Shown: piece after piece, positions 9,098 through 17,350 of the stretch
Layout: each line of letters opens with the position of its first letter
Position numbering within the stretch: the stretch's first letter is position 1
NCBI RefSeq assembly: GCF_008330225.1
Contig: NZ_CP042466.1
Location: forward strand, 940,501-1,004,500
Direction: 5' to 3'
Source: Geobacter sp. FeAm09
GTDB lineage: Bacteria > Desulfobacterota > Desulfuromonadia > Geobacterales > Pseudopelobacteraceae
Length of the DNA stretch: 64,000 nucleotides
Notes under the pieces: model-generated
Told to the model about the DNA's origin: nothing
Database searches by the model: none
The model's input: only the letters and a program-made list of their open reading frames with translations
Translations under genes and position numbers: made by a program

Positions 9098-9748
9098 TCA
9101 AAACCCCACCCGCAGGCCGAGCACCACGCTGTGGTTGTAATAATCCATCCGGAAATCCGTCCCGTCGGCCTCCCTGAGGTTGGGGCGGACCGCGCCGAAA
9201 AAGCGGTACCCCAGGTCCAGGTTCAGGTGGTCCGACAGGGCGTAATCGACCCCCAGCCCCGCCTGGTAGGCAAAGGTGAAGGCCGAGTCGCCGCTCAAGG
9301 GCTGGCCGGTCACCCGCAGGTCCGAGGCCTCGATGCGGGCGGCCCCCAGGCCGAGCCCCAGGTAGGGGGACCAGGACCGGTCGCCGAACAGGATGCCGTA
9401 GAAGTTGAGCAGCAGGCTGTCCGCCGTCACGTTGCCGCTCGCGGCCACGCTCCCCTCGGCAAACGTGGCCTTGTCGAGCCGGTTGCTCCGGTGGCTGTAT
9501 TCCAGCTCGATGCGTCCCTCGCCCGCCGTATTGCCCGGCTCGAAGTCCCACCCCAGGACGGCGCTGCCCATGAGGCCCGGGTCGAATTTGAGGCTGAAAT
9601 CCCCCTGGCTGTCGGAGCCCTTGGCGGACATGAGGGCGTTGCCCCCCAGGAATACCCCCCCATAGGGGCCCGCGTGCTGTGCCCGGGCCGGGCCGCACAG
9701 CACGAGCGGCAGGCCGAGGGCGATGATCATCAGGCCGATTCGTTTCAT
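9098..9748 (-). CDS. Outer-membrane beta-barrel protein (OmpA/Opacity-like barrel)
   Basis: A 216-residue protein with a signal peptide (MKRIGLMIIALGLPLVLCGPARAQ). Alternating strands follow, with barrel signatures such as SWSPYLGLGLGAARIEASDLR, DYALSDHLNLDLGYRFFG and the C-terminal VVLGLRVGF, which ends in Phe as outer-membrane barrels do. No OmpA peptidoglycan domain is present. Two adjacent ATGs exist; 9748 gives the better distance to AAGGA. The substrate is unknown. It converges with metH. Confidence 0.75.
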   Translation of the reverse strand: MKRIGLMIIALGLPLVLCGPARAQHAGPYGGVFLGGNALMSAKGSDSQGDFSLKFDPGLMGSAVLGWDFEPGNTAGEGRIELEYSHRSNRLDKATFAEGSVAASGNVTADSLLLNFYGILFGDRSWSPYLGLGLGAARIEASDLRVTGQPLSGDSAFTFAYQAGLGVDYALSDHLNLDLGYRFFGAVRPNLREADGTDFRMDYYNHSVVLGLRVGF

Positions 9749-9940
9749 CATATTCCTTCCCTCATCCATAAAAAGAAAATTAAGTATGTGTCTCCGCGCC
9801 GTTGACGTAACGAAACGAACGGGCTGCACCAGCGGGGCCTCGCAGGGGCGGGGTGCCCCCGCCCGATGGCGATTTTTCCCGGTGCCGCTGCGGCTCTGCG
9901 GCAGGGTTTCCGCGCAAAGGTGCCGGCCCGGACCCCACGG

Positions 9941-11644
9941 CTAGGGCGCCTTGACCGTCACGGTCACGGTCTCGGTCTTGTTGCCGAAGGTGGCGGTCAG
10001 GGTCGTGGAGCCGCTGTTGACCCCCATGATCTGCCCCTGCAGTTGCTGGCTGTCCGCCGGGATGGCCACGTTGGCGTCGGCGGTCGTCCAGACCGTGTCC
10101 CCGGTCACGTCCGCGGTGGTGGCGTCGGTATAGGTGGCCGTGGCGGTGAAGGCGGTGGCGGAGCCGATGGTCAGGTTCGTGGTGGTGCTCGGACTGATGG
10201 CCAGGCTCTTGAGGGTTTTCGCCTTGACCGTGACGGTCGCCGTTTTGCTCGTACCGTCATATTCGGCGGTGATGGTGGCGGTGCCGGCGGCCGCGGCGCT
10301 GACCTGGCCGCTGGCCAGCCCGGTGGTGCCGATCGTGGCGACGGTGTCGGTGCCGGAACTCCAGGCGGTGGTGTCGGTCACGTCCTGGCTCGTCCCGTCG
10401 TTGAAAACGGCGGTCAGGGTGAAGCGGCCCGTGGTCCCGCCGGTCAGGCTCAGGCTGGTGGGGGAGATGGCCAGGCTGTTGAGGGACGGGGCGGTGACCG
10501 TCAGGGTGGCCGTGGCGCTCTTGGAGACCGATTCGGCGGTGATGGTCACGGAACCGCTCGCCAGGGCGCTGGCCCACATCACATTGCCCGACGGCGTGGT
10601 CAGCGAGGCGCGGCTCGCGTTGTCCACCGTCCAGGTGAGCGCCCCGGTGATGTCGCGCGTGCTGCCGTTGCTGAAGACGCCGGTGGCGCTGATGCGTCCG
10701 CTGGTCCCCTTGACCAGGGTCTGGCTGGCGAGGGAGATGCTGATGCCCGTCAGGGTGCCGCCCGTCACCGTGAGGGTGGTGGTGCCGCTGATGCCGCCCA
10801 GGGTGGCGCTGATGGAGGTCGTCCCAGGGGCGGAGGTCACGGTGCTGCCGCTGGTGGGGACGGGCGCCACGCTGGGGGTGGACGAGCCCCAGGTGACCTG
10901 GCTCGTGATGTTGCCGGTGGTGGCGTCCGAATAGGTGCCGGTGGCCGTAAAGGTGGTCTTGGACAGGGACAGGACCGAGGGGGCGGCCGGCGTGACCGCA
11001 ATCGACTGGAGCACCGGCGCCGTGGCGGTGAGGAGCGTGGTGCCGCTCATGCCGCCGAAGGTGGCGCTGATGGTCGTGGTGCCGGCGGCCAGGGCGGTGG
11101 CCAAGCCCCTGGTGTCGTCAGCGGTGTCGCTGATGCTCGCCACGGCCGTATCGCTGGAACTCCAGGCGGCATCGAAGGTCAGGTCCTGGGTGGTGGCGTC
11201 GGAGAAGGTGCCGGTGGCCGTAAACTGTTTGGTCAAGCCCTTGGCGAGGGTCGGGGCGGCGGGGGTGACGGTTATGGTGGTGACGGTGGCCGAACTTACG
11301 GTCATGGTGCTGGTGGCCGACACGCCTCCCAGGGTCGCGGTGAGCACGGCGGTGCCCGCTCCCGTGCCGGTCACCCGGCTCGGGGTGGCCGCGGTCGCGA
11401 AGGCGGCCACGGCGGTGTTGCCGCTGGTCCAGGTCACTTTGTCGCTGATGTCGCGGGTGAACAGGCCCGAGTAATTGCCGGTGGCCTTGAGTCTGGTGGA
11501 GGTGTTCAGGGCGATGGTGGAGTAATCCGCCGTGATGGTGATGGCGGTGAGGGGGGTGAAGTCGTTCTCCCGGGACGCGGTCCCGTCCCAGCCGCAGCCG
11601 GAGAGCAGTGCCATGAGAAGAACCGGCCAGAGCAGGTTGCGCAT
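9941..11644 (-). CDS. Lipoprotein with six Ig-like (Big_2) domains
   Basis: A 567-residue surface lipoprotein. The signal MRNLLWPVLLMALLSGC ends in a lipobox. About six tandem repeats of about 85 residues follow, each with the bacterial Ig-like group 2 pattern: an opening such as LTGISISLASQTLVKGTS or LNSLAISPTSLSLTGG, a middle FxATGxYSDGTTxDVT and WSSSDxxVAxI, and a closing TxTITAEYxGxSxxATVTV. Such domains act as extracellular spacers or adhesins. No catalytic domain is attached. GGAGGAAGC precedes the ATG. Repeat divergence argues for old duplications. Confidence 0.88.
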   Translation of the reverse strand: MRNLLWPVLLMALLSGCGWDGTASRENDFTPLTAITITADYSTIALNTSTRLKATGNYSGLFTRDISDKVTWTSGNTAVAAFATAATPSRVTGTGAGTAVLTATLGGVSATSTMTVSSATVTTITVTPAAPTLAKGLTKQFTATGTFSDATTQDLTFDAAWSSSDTAVASISDTADDTRGLATALAAGTTTISATFGGMSGTTLLTATAPVLQSIAVTPAAPSVLSLSKTTFTATGTYSDATTGNITSQVTWGSSTPSVAPVPTSGSTVTSAPGTTSISATLGGISGTTTLTVTGGTLTGISISLASQTLVKGTSGRISATGVFSNGSTRDITGALTWTVDNASRASLTTPSGNVMWASALASGSVTITAESVSKSATATLTVTAPSLNSLAISPTSLSLTGGTTGRFTLTAVFNDGTSQDVTDTTAWSSGTDTVATIGTTGLASGQVSAAAAGTATITAEYDGTSKTATVTVKAKTLKSLAISPSTTTNLTIGSATAFTATATYTDATTADVTGDTVWTTADANVAIPADSQQLQGQIMGVNSGSTTLTATFGNKTETVTVTVKAP

Positions 11645-11888
11645 ATGCTTCCTCCAAAAAGGGGTGTGAACCGTGTGGTCGCCGGAGATCGTCTCCCGGC
11701 CTGCCGGGACGGAGGGACCAGAGTAAGCCGAAATCGTCGATTTGGCAATGGCTCCGTGTGCGGGGCTCCCACAATTTCATATTTCCGGGAAAGGTGAACG
11801 GGGGCGGCCGCTCAGGGGCGAAGGTCTCCCGCGCCGGCCGCTTCACCTGCCGTGGCGGTCATTTTCGCGGTTGCCGTGGTGTCCTTCC

Positions 11889-11916
11889 TTGCTTTATTGA
11901 TGGATTCTCATATAAT
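11889..11916 (+). promoter_or_regulatory. Candidate sigma-70 promoter of the cheX-like gene
   Basis: TTGCTT is followed after 16 nt by a perfect TATAAT, about 100 nt before the start at 12015. The gap 11645-12014 lies between divergent genes and otherwise shows no recognised element. Confidence 0.5.
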
Positions 11917-12014
11917 GGGAGCGGAAGCGGGGGGCGGGAAAGCGCTCCTGCCCCCGTTGCCAAATCCGCACTACCGAATGCGCCGCGAGCGCATTGTCCG
12001 GCGAGGAGGCCACC

Positions 12015-12521
12015 ATGTCGTTGAATGCGGCGATCTATGAGCAGTTGGGCACGGATGAGGGGACGCTGGTGGCGAAGTTCCACCAGGATATCGAGGGGAT
12101 CTTCACGACCATGGTGGGGATCGAGGACCTGTCAGCGGCACCGGTCCTGGCGGACCCCACGACCCACTTCAGCCATTCCGTCACCGCCATGGTGGGGTTC
12201 GCGGGGCTGTTCAACGGCCTTTTGAGCCTGCACGTCCCCCAGACCCTGGCGCTCAGGTTCACCTCCGGCATGCTCGGCATGGAGGTCACCGAACTGGATG
12301 ACGATGTCAACGACGCCCTGGGCGAGATCGCCAACATGGTGGCCGGCTCCTTCAAGCACCACCTCTCCCGGGAGGGGCACGAGGTGCGGTTGTCCACCCC
12401 CTCCGTGGTCACCGGCGGGGAATACGAGATCGCCTCCGGTTCCCTGGCCGATACCCTGGCCCTGCGGTACCACTGCGGTGGCGAACCGTTCATGATCAGC
12501 CTGGTGGTGGAGATGGAATAG
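12015..12521 (+). CDS. CheX-like chemotaxis phosphatase family protein
   Basis: A 168-residue protein with the CheC/CheX/FliY fold signature. The segment ELDDDVNDALGEIANMVAGSFKHHL contains the ExxN pair (E-I-A-N) that positions water for dephosphorylation of CheY-P in CheX. The central TAMVGFAGLFNGLLSLHVP and LRFTSGMLG segments also fit. The ATG is preceded by GGAGG. It stands apart from any che operon, so the partner response regulator is unknown. Solo CheX-like proteins are common in delta-proteobacteria. Confidence 0.8.
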   Translation: MSLNAAIYEQLGTDEGTLVAKFHQDIEGIFTTMVGIEDLSAAPVLADPTTHFSHSVTAMVGFAGLFNGLLSLHVPQTLALRFTSGMLGMEVTELDDDVNDALGEIANMVAGSFKHHLSREGHEVRLSTPSVVTGGEYEIASGSLADTLALRYHCGGEPFMISLVVEME

Positions 12522-12546
12522 CCGCGCCGGGATGGGACGGGCAGTA

Positions 12547-12587
12547 AAAAGGGGCGCTCCGTGCACGGGCCGCCCCTTTTCTTTTTC
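12547..12587 (+). terminator. Rho-independent terminator after cheX-like gene
   Basis: AAAAGGGGCG pairs with CGCCCCTTTT, followed by CTTTTT. It also reads as a terminator for the convergent minus-strand gene because of the A run on the other side. Confidence 0.85.
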
Positions 12588-12613
12588 CCTGTCCGGTCGT
12601 CCGCCCGGCGCGG

Positions 12614-14020
12614 CTACGCCACGTGGACGCGGTTCTTGCCGGTTTTCTTGGCCGTGTAGAGGGCCTCGTCCGCCTTGTTGAAGATGACCCTTTTGTCCCA
12701 ATCCCCGTGGTCGGAGCGGTAGCAGGTCACGCCGACGCTGATGGTGGCGGCCATGCTTCCGGCCGAAGCCTCGATGGAGCGCCGGATCTGTTCGGCGACG
12801 ACGCCTGCCCTCGATGCGTCCGTTTCCGGCAGGATGATGCCGAATTCGTCCCCCCCCAGGCGCGCGAAGATGTCGGTGGTGCGCACCTTCTTCTGCACCA
12901 GCCTGCTGACGTTGACCAGCACCTGGCTCCCCACGAGATGTCCGTGGGTGTCGTTGATCTCCTTGAGCTGGTCCAGGTCGAACAGGACGAGGGAGAATTC
13001 CCGGCCGTAGCGCTGGGACCTGCTGATCTCGCGCCCCAGGGCCTCCTGGAAGTAACGGTAGTTGTACGTCTGGGTCAGGTCGTCCTTGTAGGCCATCTCC
13101 CGGTGCCGCTCGTTGCACTCGTGGAGCTCCCGGGCCAGGGCCTCGGCCTTGGCCCGCGCCTGTTTCAATTCCAGCATCATCATCTCGTAGGAATGGTACA
13201 TGGCGCCCAGTTCTTCGTTGGCTTCCTGCAGGATCTGGGAAAGGGGCTTCATGGCCGCGCCGCCGATGCCGAAGGCGGAGAGCATCTCCCCGCTCTTGTG
13301 GGCCACCCCCTCGATCAGCCTGTCGGCGGCATGCTCCTCGAGGCCCAGGTCCGCGGTGAGCAGGTGTTTGGCCCGGGCGATCCCGGCCACGTCGTGGCTG
13401 TCGCTGTAAAAGGACGAGATGGCGTTGGCGGCCTCCAGCATGCCGATGTGCAGGCGGCAGGCGGGCGGGGCGTCGTCGCCGCTGTGGTGGTGCCCGATGG
13501 GGAGGTAGATGGCCTCGGGGAAGCTCCAGCTCTTGAACAGCTCCGCGCCCGCCGTCTGGTGGTCGAACCCGAAGAGGTCGCGTTCCAGGTGGTGCTGCGG
13601 GGTGTGCCCGTCCAGGGCGATCCGGCAGAGCCGGTGGTACTCCTGGGGGCGCCAGTTGCGCATGAGCAGGGCGCCGATGTCCTGGAGCAGGGCGATGAGG
13701 AAGAGGTCCCCGCCCGAACCGGTCAGGGCAGTGGCTATCTGTTCGGCGGCCACGGCCGAGGTCAGGGAGCGGCGCCAGAAGAGGTCGATGTCGAAGAAGC
13801 CGTCCTCCTCCACCTGGAACTCGTCGTACACCACGAAGGAGAGGGCGATGATCTTGACGATGTTCACCCCCAGGATGGCAACCGCCTTCTCGACGCTGGT
13901 GACCGTGCCGGAGAGGTTGTAGTAGGGGGTGTTGGCGACCTTCAGGAGCTTTGCGGTCAGGGAGGGGTCCGCGCCGATGACCCGGGCCAGGTCCTGGAAG
14001 GTGAAATCGTCCTTGCGCAC
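12614..14020 (-). CDS. HDOD-GGDEF protein, probable 5' frameshift
   Basis: The open frame from GTG 14020 encodes 468 residues. An HDOD domain (about 1-240) includes DPSLTAKLLKVANTPYYNL and GFDHQTAGAELFKSW. A coiled linker and a GGDEF domain (about 310-468) follow, with an intact RLGGDEFG site and the RTTD inhibitory-site motif five residues earlier. It is therefore a probable active diguanylate cyclase. The HDOD domain lacks its usual first helix in this frame. The missing start (MITGKTRLPSPP) is in the next frame from ATG 14082 and joins at a run of six G (14047-14052); one extra G would fuse them. So the true gene is probably 12614-14082, or up to TTG 14100. Confidence 0.85.
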   Translation of the reverse strand: MRKDDFTFQDLARVIGADPSLTAKLLKVANTPYYNLSGTVTSVEKAVAILGVNIVKIIALSFVVYDEFQVEEDGFFDIDLFWRRSLTSAVAAEQIATALTGSGGDLFLIALLQDIGALLMRNWRPQEYHRLCRIALDGHTPQHHLERDLFGFDHQTAGAELFKSWSFPEAIYLPIGHHHSGDDAPPACRLHIGMLEAANAISSFYSDSHDVAGIARAKHLLTADLGLEEHAADRLIEGVAHKSGEMLSAFGIGGAAMKPLSQILQEANEELGAMYHSYEMMMLELKQARAKAEALARELHECNERHREMAYKDDLTQTYNYRYFQEALGREISRSQRYGREFSLVLFDLDQLKEINDTHGHLVGSQVLVNVSRLVQKKVRTTDIFARLGGDEFGIILPETDASRAGVVAEQIRRSIEASAGSMAATISVGVTCYRSDHGDWDKRVIFNKADEALYTAKKTGKNRVHVA

Positions 14021-14138
14021 CAGCTCAAGGATATTGAGGCAAATCAGGGGGGCGAAGGCAGCCTGGTCTTTCCCGTGATCATGGTCTGAATCGAATCCAA
14101 TCTCGTATTCCTCGTTTTCTGCAAGGGGTGAATGCTCT

Positions 14139-14777
14139 TCAGTCCGCCGGAGAGCCGCCGTGGTTTATTTTCAGGAGCCCGCGCTGGATGGCGAACGCCT
14201 CGACCATATCTTCCGCCGTCACCGCGCCCATGTCCGTCAGCACCTCCCCCAGCGTGCGGCCCCCCTCCTGCTGCCGGGCCAGCGCGGCCTTCAGGGTGTC
14301 GCGGCTGATGAACGCCGCGTCCACCAGGATTTCGCCGATCTGCGCCGTGGGGGGCACGTCCGGGCCGCTCGCCGCCTGCCCGGTCAGCAGGTGCCGGCAC
14401 AAGAGCAGGTCGTCGCGCCTCGTATGGTTGATGAGCAGCCGGATCAGGTGGCGCTTGATGGACAGGAGCAGTTCCCGGGTCACGCCCGCCGAGTCCATGG
14501 CCGCCTTGTACTGTTTCAGCACCTCGTTGCTTTGGGTATGCTCCTGGAGGTGTTCCTCCCTCTGGGGGTAGCCGCTTTTCACCATCAGGCGCTCTTCGCA
14601 CCTGAAATGGTAGGCCGCAAACCCCTCGAGGCGGTCAAACAGCAGGGAAAGCCCTTCCGGGCCGCGGCCCTTGTCCACGGCATCGGAAAATTCGTTATAC
14701 ATATCAAAAAGATCGCGGTGTTGTCCATCTATTTCGGGGATTCCGAACAGTAATTCTTCGGGAAAGTGCATTGCCAT
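14139..14777 (-). CDS. Bacteriohemerythrin with GspE-N-like C-terminal domain
   Basis: A 212-residue protein. Residues 1-140 form a hemerythrin four-helix bundle with the diiron ligands: IDGQHRDLF, YHFRCEERLM, HLQEHTQ and HLIRLLINHTRRDD. Residues about 145-205 (IGEILVDAAFISRDTLKAALARQQ then LGEVLTDMGAVTAEDMVEAFA) resemble the N-terminal domain of GspE/MshE-type ATPases, some of which bind cyclic di-GMP. AAAGGAG lies 10 nt before MAMHFPEELL. It probably senses or carries oxygen, with the tail docking elsewhere. The HDOD-GGDEF gene lies immediately downstream on the same strand, a plausible signalling link. Confidence 0.85.
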   Translation of the reverse strand: MAMHFPEELLFGIPEIDGQHRDLFDMYNEFSDAVDKGRGPEGLSLLFDRLEGFAAYHFRCEERLMVKSGYPQREEHLQEHTQSNEVLKQYKAAMDSAGVTRELLLSIKRHLIRLLINHTRRDDLLLCRHLLTGQAASGPDVPPTAQIGEILVDAAFISRDTLKAALARQQEGGRTLGEVLTDMGAVTAEDMVEAFAIQRGLLKINHGGSPAD

Positions 14778-15011
14778 AATTGCGCTGCTCCTTTGGCGAG
14801 CGGGGTGATGTGGCGGCCCGGGGGGCGGCGGCACGCCCCGGCCGGCCGCTGCCGGGCTTTGGGGCGGGTTGCGCCGCGTGCGGGGCATGGGCCCCGCGCC
14901 GGTCGGCTCCGTTGCAGGCTGCAAGCAAATATCTGCACGATGCATGCCACGACATGGCATTCGTTTCATGAGCCGTGGCTTAGATAGTGCCCGTGCCGCC
15001 TCCCCGTCCCT

Positions 15012-15039
15012 ATCGTTATATATTTTTATATATATCGAT
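15012..15039. promoter_or_regulatory. ModE-type palindromic operator
   Basis: ATCGTTATATA, a 6-nt spacer, then TATATATCGAT. This fits the known molybdate-responsive ModE site (CGnTATATA-N6-TATAnCG) in both half-sites and spacing. It lies 235 nt upstream of the hemerythrin gene and about 1.2 kb from the molbindin/MoSto genes. No modE gene is in the window. It is the main feature of the gap 14778-15196, with the inverted repeat at 15107. Confidence 0.55.
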
Positions 15040-15106
15040 GGCCGCCAAACAAACCTGCCGCCGGTTGCCTGGTCGCACCGGAGTGCCCTGATCCCCAAGG
15101 CGGCAA

Positions 15107-15139
15107 TATCACTTTGATACGGCCGTTATCGAAGTGATA
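15107..15139. repeat. Inverted repeat TATCACTT...AAGTGATA
   Basis: TATCACTTTGATACGG pairs with CCGTTATCGAAGTGATA around the shared CGGCCG centre, with one mismatch and one bulge. It lies between the stop of the gene at 15197 and the hemerythrin upstream region. It could terminate the former or be a regulator site. Confidence 0.45.
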
Positions 15140-15196
15140 AAGATGGCGGCGGGTGGTCCGCGGGGTGCCGTGTGCGGCGCCGTTGCCGGCGGTGTC

Positions 15197-15556
15197 CTAT
15201 CCCCGGCGCCCGGGTTCCATCATCTCTCTGGCGCGGCGTTTGGCTTCGTCCAGTTCCGCCTGGGTGAGCATGGCGTTGCGCATGGCGCCGAAGCGCGGGC
15301 CGATGCGGTCGTTGAGGAAGCGGAAAGTGGGCGATTTCTCCTCCAGCTCCGCCTTCATGAAGCGGACGCAGCCGTGGCATTCGGGATTGCTCACCACGTG
15401 CCTGCGGGCGTCGATCCCGTGGCAGAGGGACAAAAGGCGCATGCCCCACACCAGGGGTTCGCGGATCAGGCGGAACCACCAATGTTTTCCATAACAGCGC
15501 CGCACGAGGAGCAGCGCGCAGTTCTTGCAGACAACGGGGGAGAGTTCCTGGGGCAT
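15197..15556 (-). CDS. Hypothetical cysteine-rich protein
   Basis: A 119-residue protein, not recognised. It has two CxxC pairs, VVCKNC near the N-terminus and PECHGCVRFMKAELE in the middle, two further Cys, a basic amphipathic WWFRLIREPL segment and a charged C-terminal helix ending in REMMEPGRRG. The pairs suggest bound zinc or a redox role. AAGGAAG precedes the ATG at 7 nt. It sits between the molbindin and hemerythrin genes on the same strand. Confidence 0.6.
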   Translation of the reverse strand: MPQELSPVVCKNCALLLVRRCYGKHWWFRLIREPLVWGMRLLSLCHGIDARRHVVSNPECHGCVRFMKAELEEKSPTFRFLNDRIGPRFGAMRNAMLTQAELDEAKRRAREMMEPGRRG

Positions 15557-15736
15557 GGTTGTTTCTTCCTTCTCGGTCGGGCCGGCGGCGCGCCGTCGCG
15601 TGAGCGGTGTTCCCGGGCCGATTGATGCTCGTCGCGCGGGGCGAAGGGGACATCATACCCCCCGCACCGTGTTCGCGCAAGGCGCAATGACGGCCGGACG
15701 GCATGCGCCTTCGGGCGTGGGCAGGTTTCGGGCATG

Positions 15737-15766
15737 AAAAAGGGCAGCCCCCGTGGAGGCTGCCCC
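15737..15766 (-). terminator. Terminator of the molbindin gene
   Basis: On the minus strand GGGCAGCC pairs with GGCTGCCC and is followed by TTTTT, 22 nt after the molbindin stop. Confidence 0.85.
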
Positions 15767-15787
15767 TGAAGCATGTCGTCCCGGCGG

Positions 15788-16213
15788 TCAGTCCACCGCG
15801 AGGATGACGTTGGACGCCTTGATGATGGCGGTTGCGGTACCTCCCACGGCCAATCCCAGGCTCTTGACGCTGCCGTGGGTGATGACGGCGCTGACGGCGG
15901 TGCCGTCGGCGATTTCGATATCCACCTCGGCGCTGACCGGGCCGTCGACGATGCGGGCGACCTTGCCGGTGAGGGTGTTGCGGGCACTGATCTTGTCGGC
16001 CTTGACATCGGTGGCGATAATGACGGAGCTGGCCTTGACGATGGCATAGGCGTTCTTGCCCGCGGCCAGGCCCAGGTTGGCCACGGCGCCGTTGGTGACC
16101 ACGGAGACCACCTGGGCGCCCCCCGCGAGGGTCAGGACGACCTCGGAATTGACCGCCCCTGTGGTGATGGCGGCGACTGTGCCGGCAAATACGTTGCGTG
16201 CGCTTACTTTCAT
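15788..16213 (-). CDS. Molbindin (two Mop/TOBE domains)
   Basis: A 141-residue protein made of two tandem Mop domains. The first begins MKVSARNVFAGTVAAITTGAVNSEV and the second ISARNTLTGKVARIVDGPVSAEV. Each closes with AYAIVKASSVIIATD or ATAIIKASNVILAVD, the oxyanion-binding pattern of molbindins such as ModG. It probably buffers molybdate in the cytoplasm. GGAGG precedes the ATG. It lies directly downstream of mosAB on the same strand but has a terminator between, so it is likely transcribed separately. Confidence 0.92.
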   Translation of the reverse strand: MKVSARNVFAGTVAAITTGAVNSEVVLTLAGGAQVVSVVTNGAVANLGLAAGKNAYAIVKASSVIIATDVKADKISARNTLTGKVARIVDGPVSAEVDIEIADGTAVSAVITHGSVKSLGLAVGGTATAIIKASNVILAVD

Positions 16214-16442
16214 GATGGCACCTCCTGTGCTGCTGTCCCATGGTTGAATAGCATATAGGTAAGGACCCCGGGAGCCGTAGGCCCGAGCGTGGGGAGCCCG
16301 GGGCCGTGCCACGTCGGTTGGCCAGGATTTGGGTTTAGTATACCACAAGGCGGATCACGCTTCCGCTTTTTCCGGAAAATTTTTGCCCCGCGCCCGCAGG
16401 CGTCGCGCCGGCCCCAGCCACGGCCATGCCGGCCGCCGGGAC

Positions 16443-16481
16443 AAAAAAAGGCGTCACGGCGGTTTCCCGCGGTGACGCCTT
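16443..16481 (-). terminator. Terminator after mosA
   Basis: On the minus strand AAGGCGTCACC pairs with GGTGACGCC-like sequence (GTGACGCCTT), followed by seven T. It separates the mosBA unit from the molbindin gene. Confidence 0.88.
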
Positions 16482-16506
16482 GGTCGGTCCCTTGTCCGCC
16501 ACCCCG

Positions 16507-17340
16507 TCAGGGGCGCGGCGCGGCGGTACGGATGATGGTGCCCACGTGCTGCCCGCGCAGCGCTGCCGTGAGCCGGCCCGGCACCAGGCCGTTGACGACC
16601 TGCACGCTGTGGATGTGGCGCGCGTTGGCCATGATCTCCAGCATCGCGCGGTCCACGGGCAGGGTGCCCGGCTGCTTCGCCAGATCGGCGTAGCTCACCT
16701 CTCCGATCAACTGCGCGTCCTTGCCCTCGGGGCCGTTGGGGTCGGCGCTGTACACGCCGTCCACGTCCTCCACGATGGTGAGACTGGCCGCCCCCAACGC
16801 ATCCGCCAGCAGGAACGCACCCGTGTCGGCCCGGTGGACCGGGATGCGGGAGGTCGGGAACTCATGGTGGTGGTACGGCGGGTAGGCGCTGCCCACAACG
16901 GCCCGGGCGGCGGCCAGGTGGATCGCCAGCTGGCTGGAGATGGTTGGTTTCTCCACGTAGGAAACGAAATCCTGGGCGAGCAGTTCCGCCAGGATCTGGC
17001 CGTTCTGCCCCGCGTCGCTCGCGGCCAGGGGGGCCAGGGAGCCGACCGGCAGCCCCAGGTCGAGGCCGACCCTCATGAGGTGGCGGGCGCGGATGCCGGC
17101 GCCGGTCAGGATGAGCAGGCGGTGTTCCGGCAGGAGTTTGCGGATCTCCTCCACCATGGGCAGGATCGCATCCCGGCCCCGGTCCATGATGGAGCGGCCG
17201 CCGATCTTCACGACGTGCAGCCAGGGGAGGAGCTGCATCGGGCGCACGCCGGCCACGGGATTCGTGATCGCCCCGTTGAGGAGGGTCTGGTGGGCGAGTG
17301 CGGAGGCAACGTGTTTGATGGTATCAGGCGTAGTGTTCAT
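16507..17340 (-). CDS. mosA: Molybdenum storage protein subunit alpha
   Basis: A 277-residue amino-acid-kinase-fold protein closely resembling the alpha subunit of Azotobacter vinelandii MoSto from memory: [62 protein letters not shown] with its histidine cluster, and [22 protein letters not shown]. MoSto (alpha-beta)3 uses ATP to build polyoxomolybdate clusters in its cavity. It starts 10 nt after the mosB stop, so the two are one operon. No nitrogenase genes are visible, so the stored Mo presumably serves molybdoenzymes or distant nif genes. Confidence 0.95.
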   Translation of the reverse strand: MNTTPDTIKHVASALAHQTLLNGAITNPVAGVRPMQLLPWLHVVKIGGRSIMDRGRDAILPMVEEIRKLLPEHRLLILTGAGIRARHLMRVGLDLGLPVGSLAPLAASDAGQNGQILAELLAQDFVSYVEKPTISSQLAIHLAAARAVVGSAYPPYHHHEFPTSRIPVHRADTGAFLLADALGAASLTIVEDVDGVYSADPNGPEGKDAQLIGEVSYADLAKQPGTLPVDRAMLEIMANARHIHSVQVVNGLVPGRLTAALRGQHVGTIIRTAAPRP

Positions 17341-17350
17341 GATAGTACCC

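Noticed and set aside
9953-11600. Possible CRISPR-like periodicity in the repeats
   Set aside because: The periodic unit is about 85 codons of divergent protein repeat, not short direct repeats with spacers.
9866-11797. Plus-strand Gly/Arg-rich frame opposite the Ig-like lipoprotein
   Set aside because: Composition follows the repeats on the other strand; the minus frame has a lipobox, ribosome site and six Big_2 domains.
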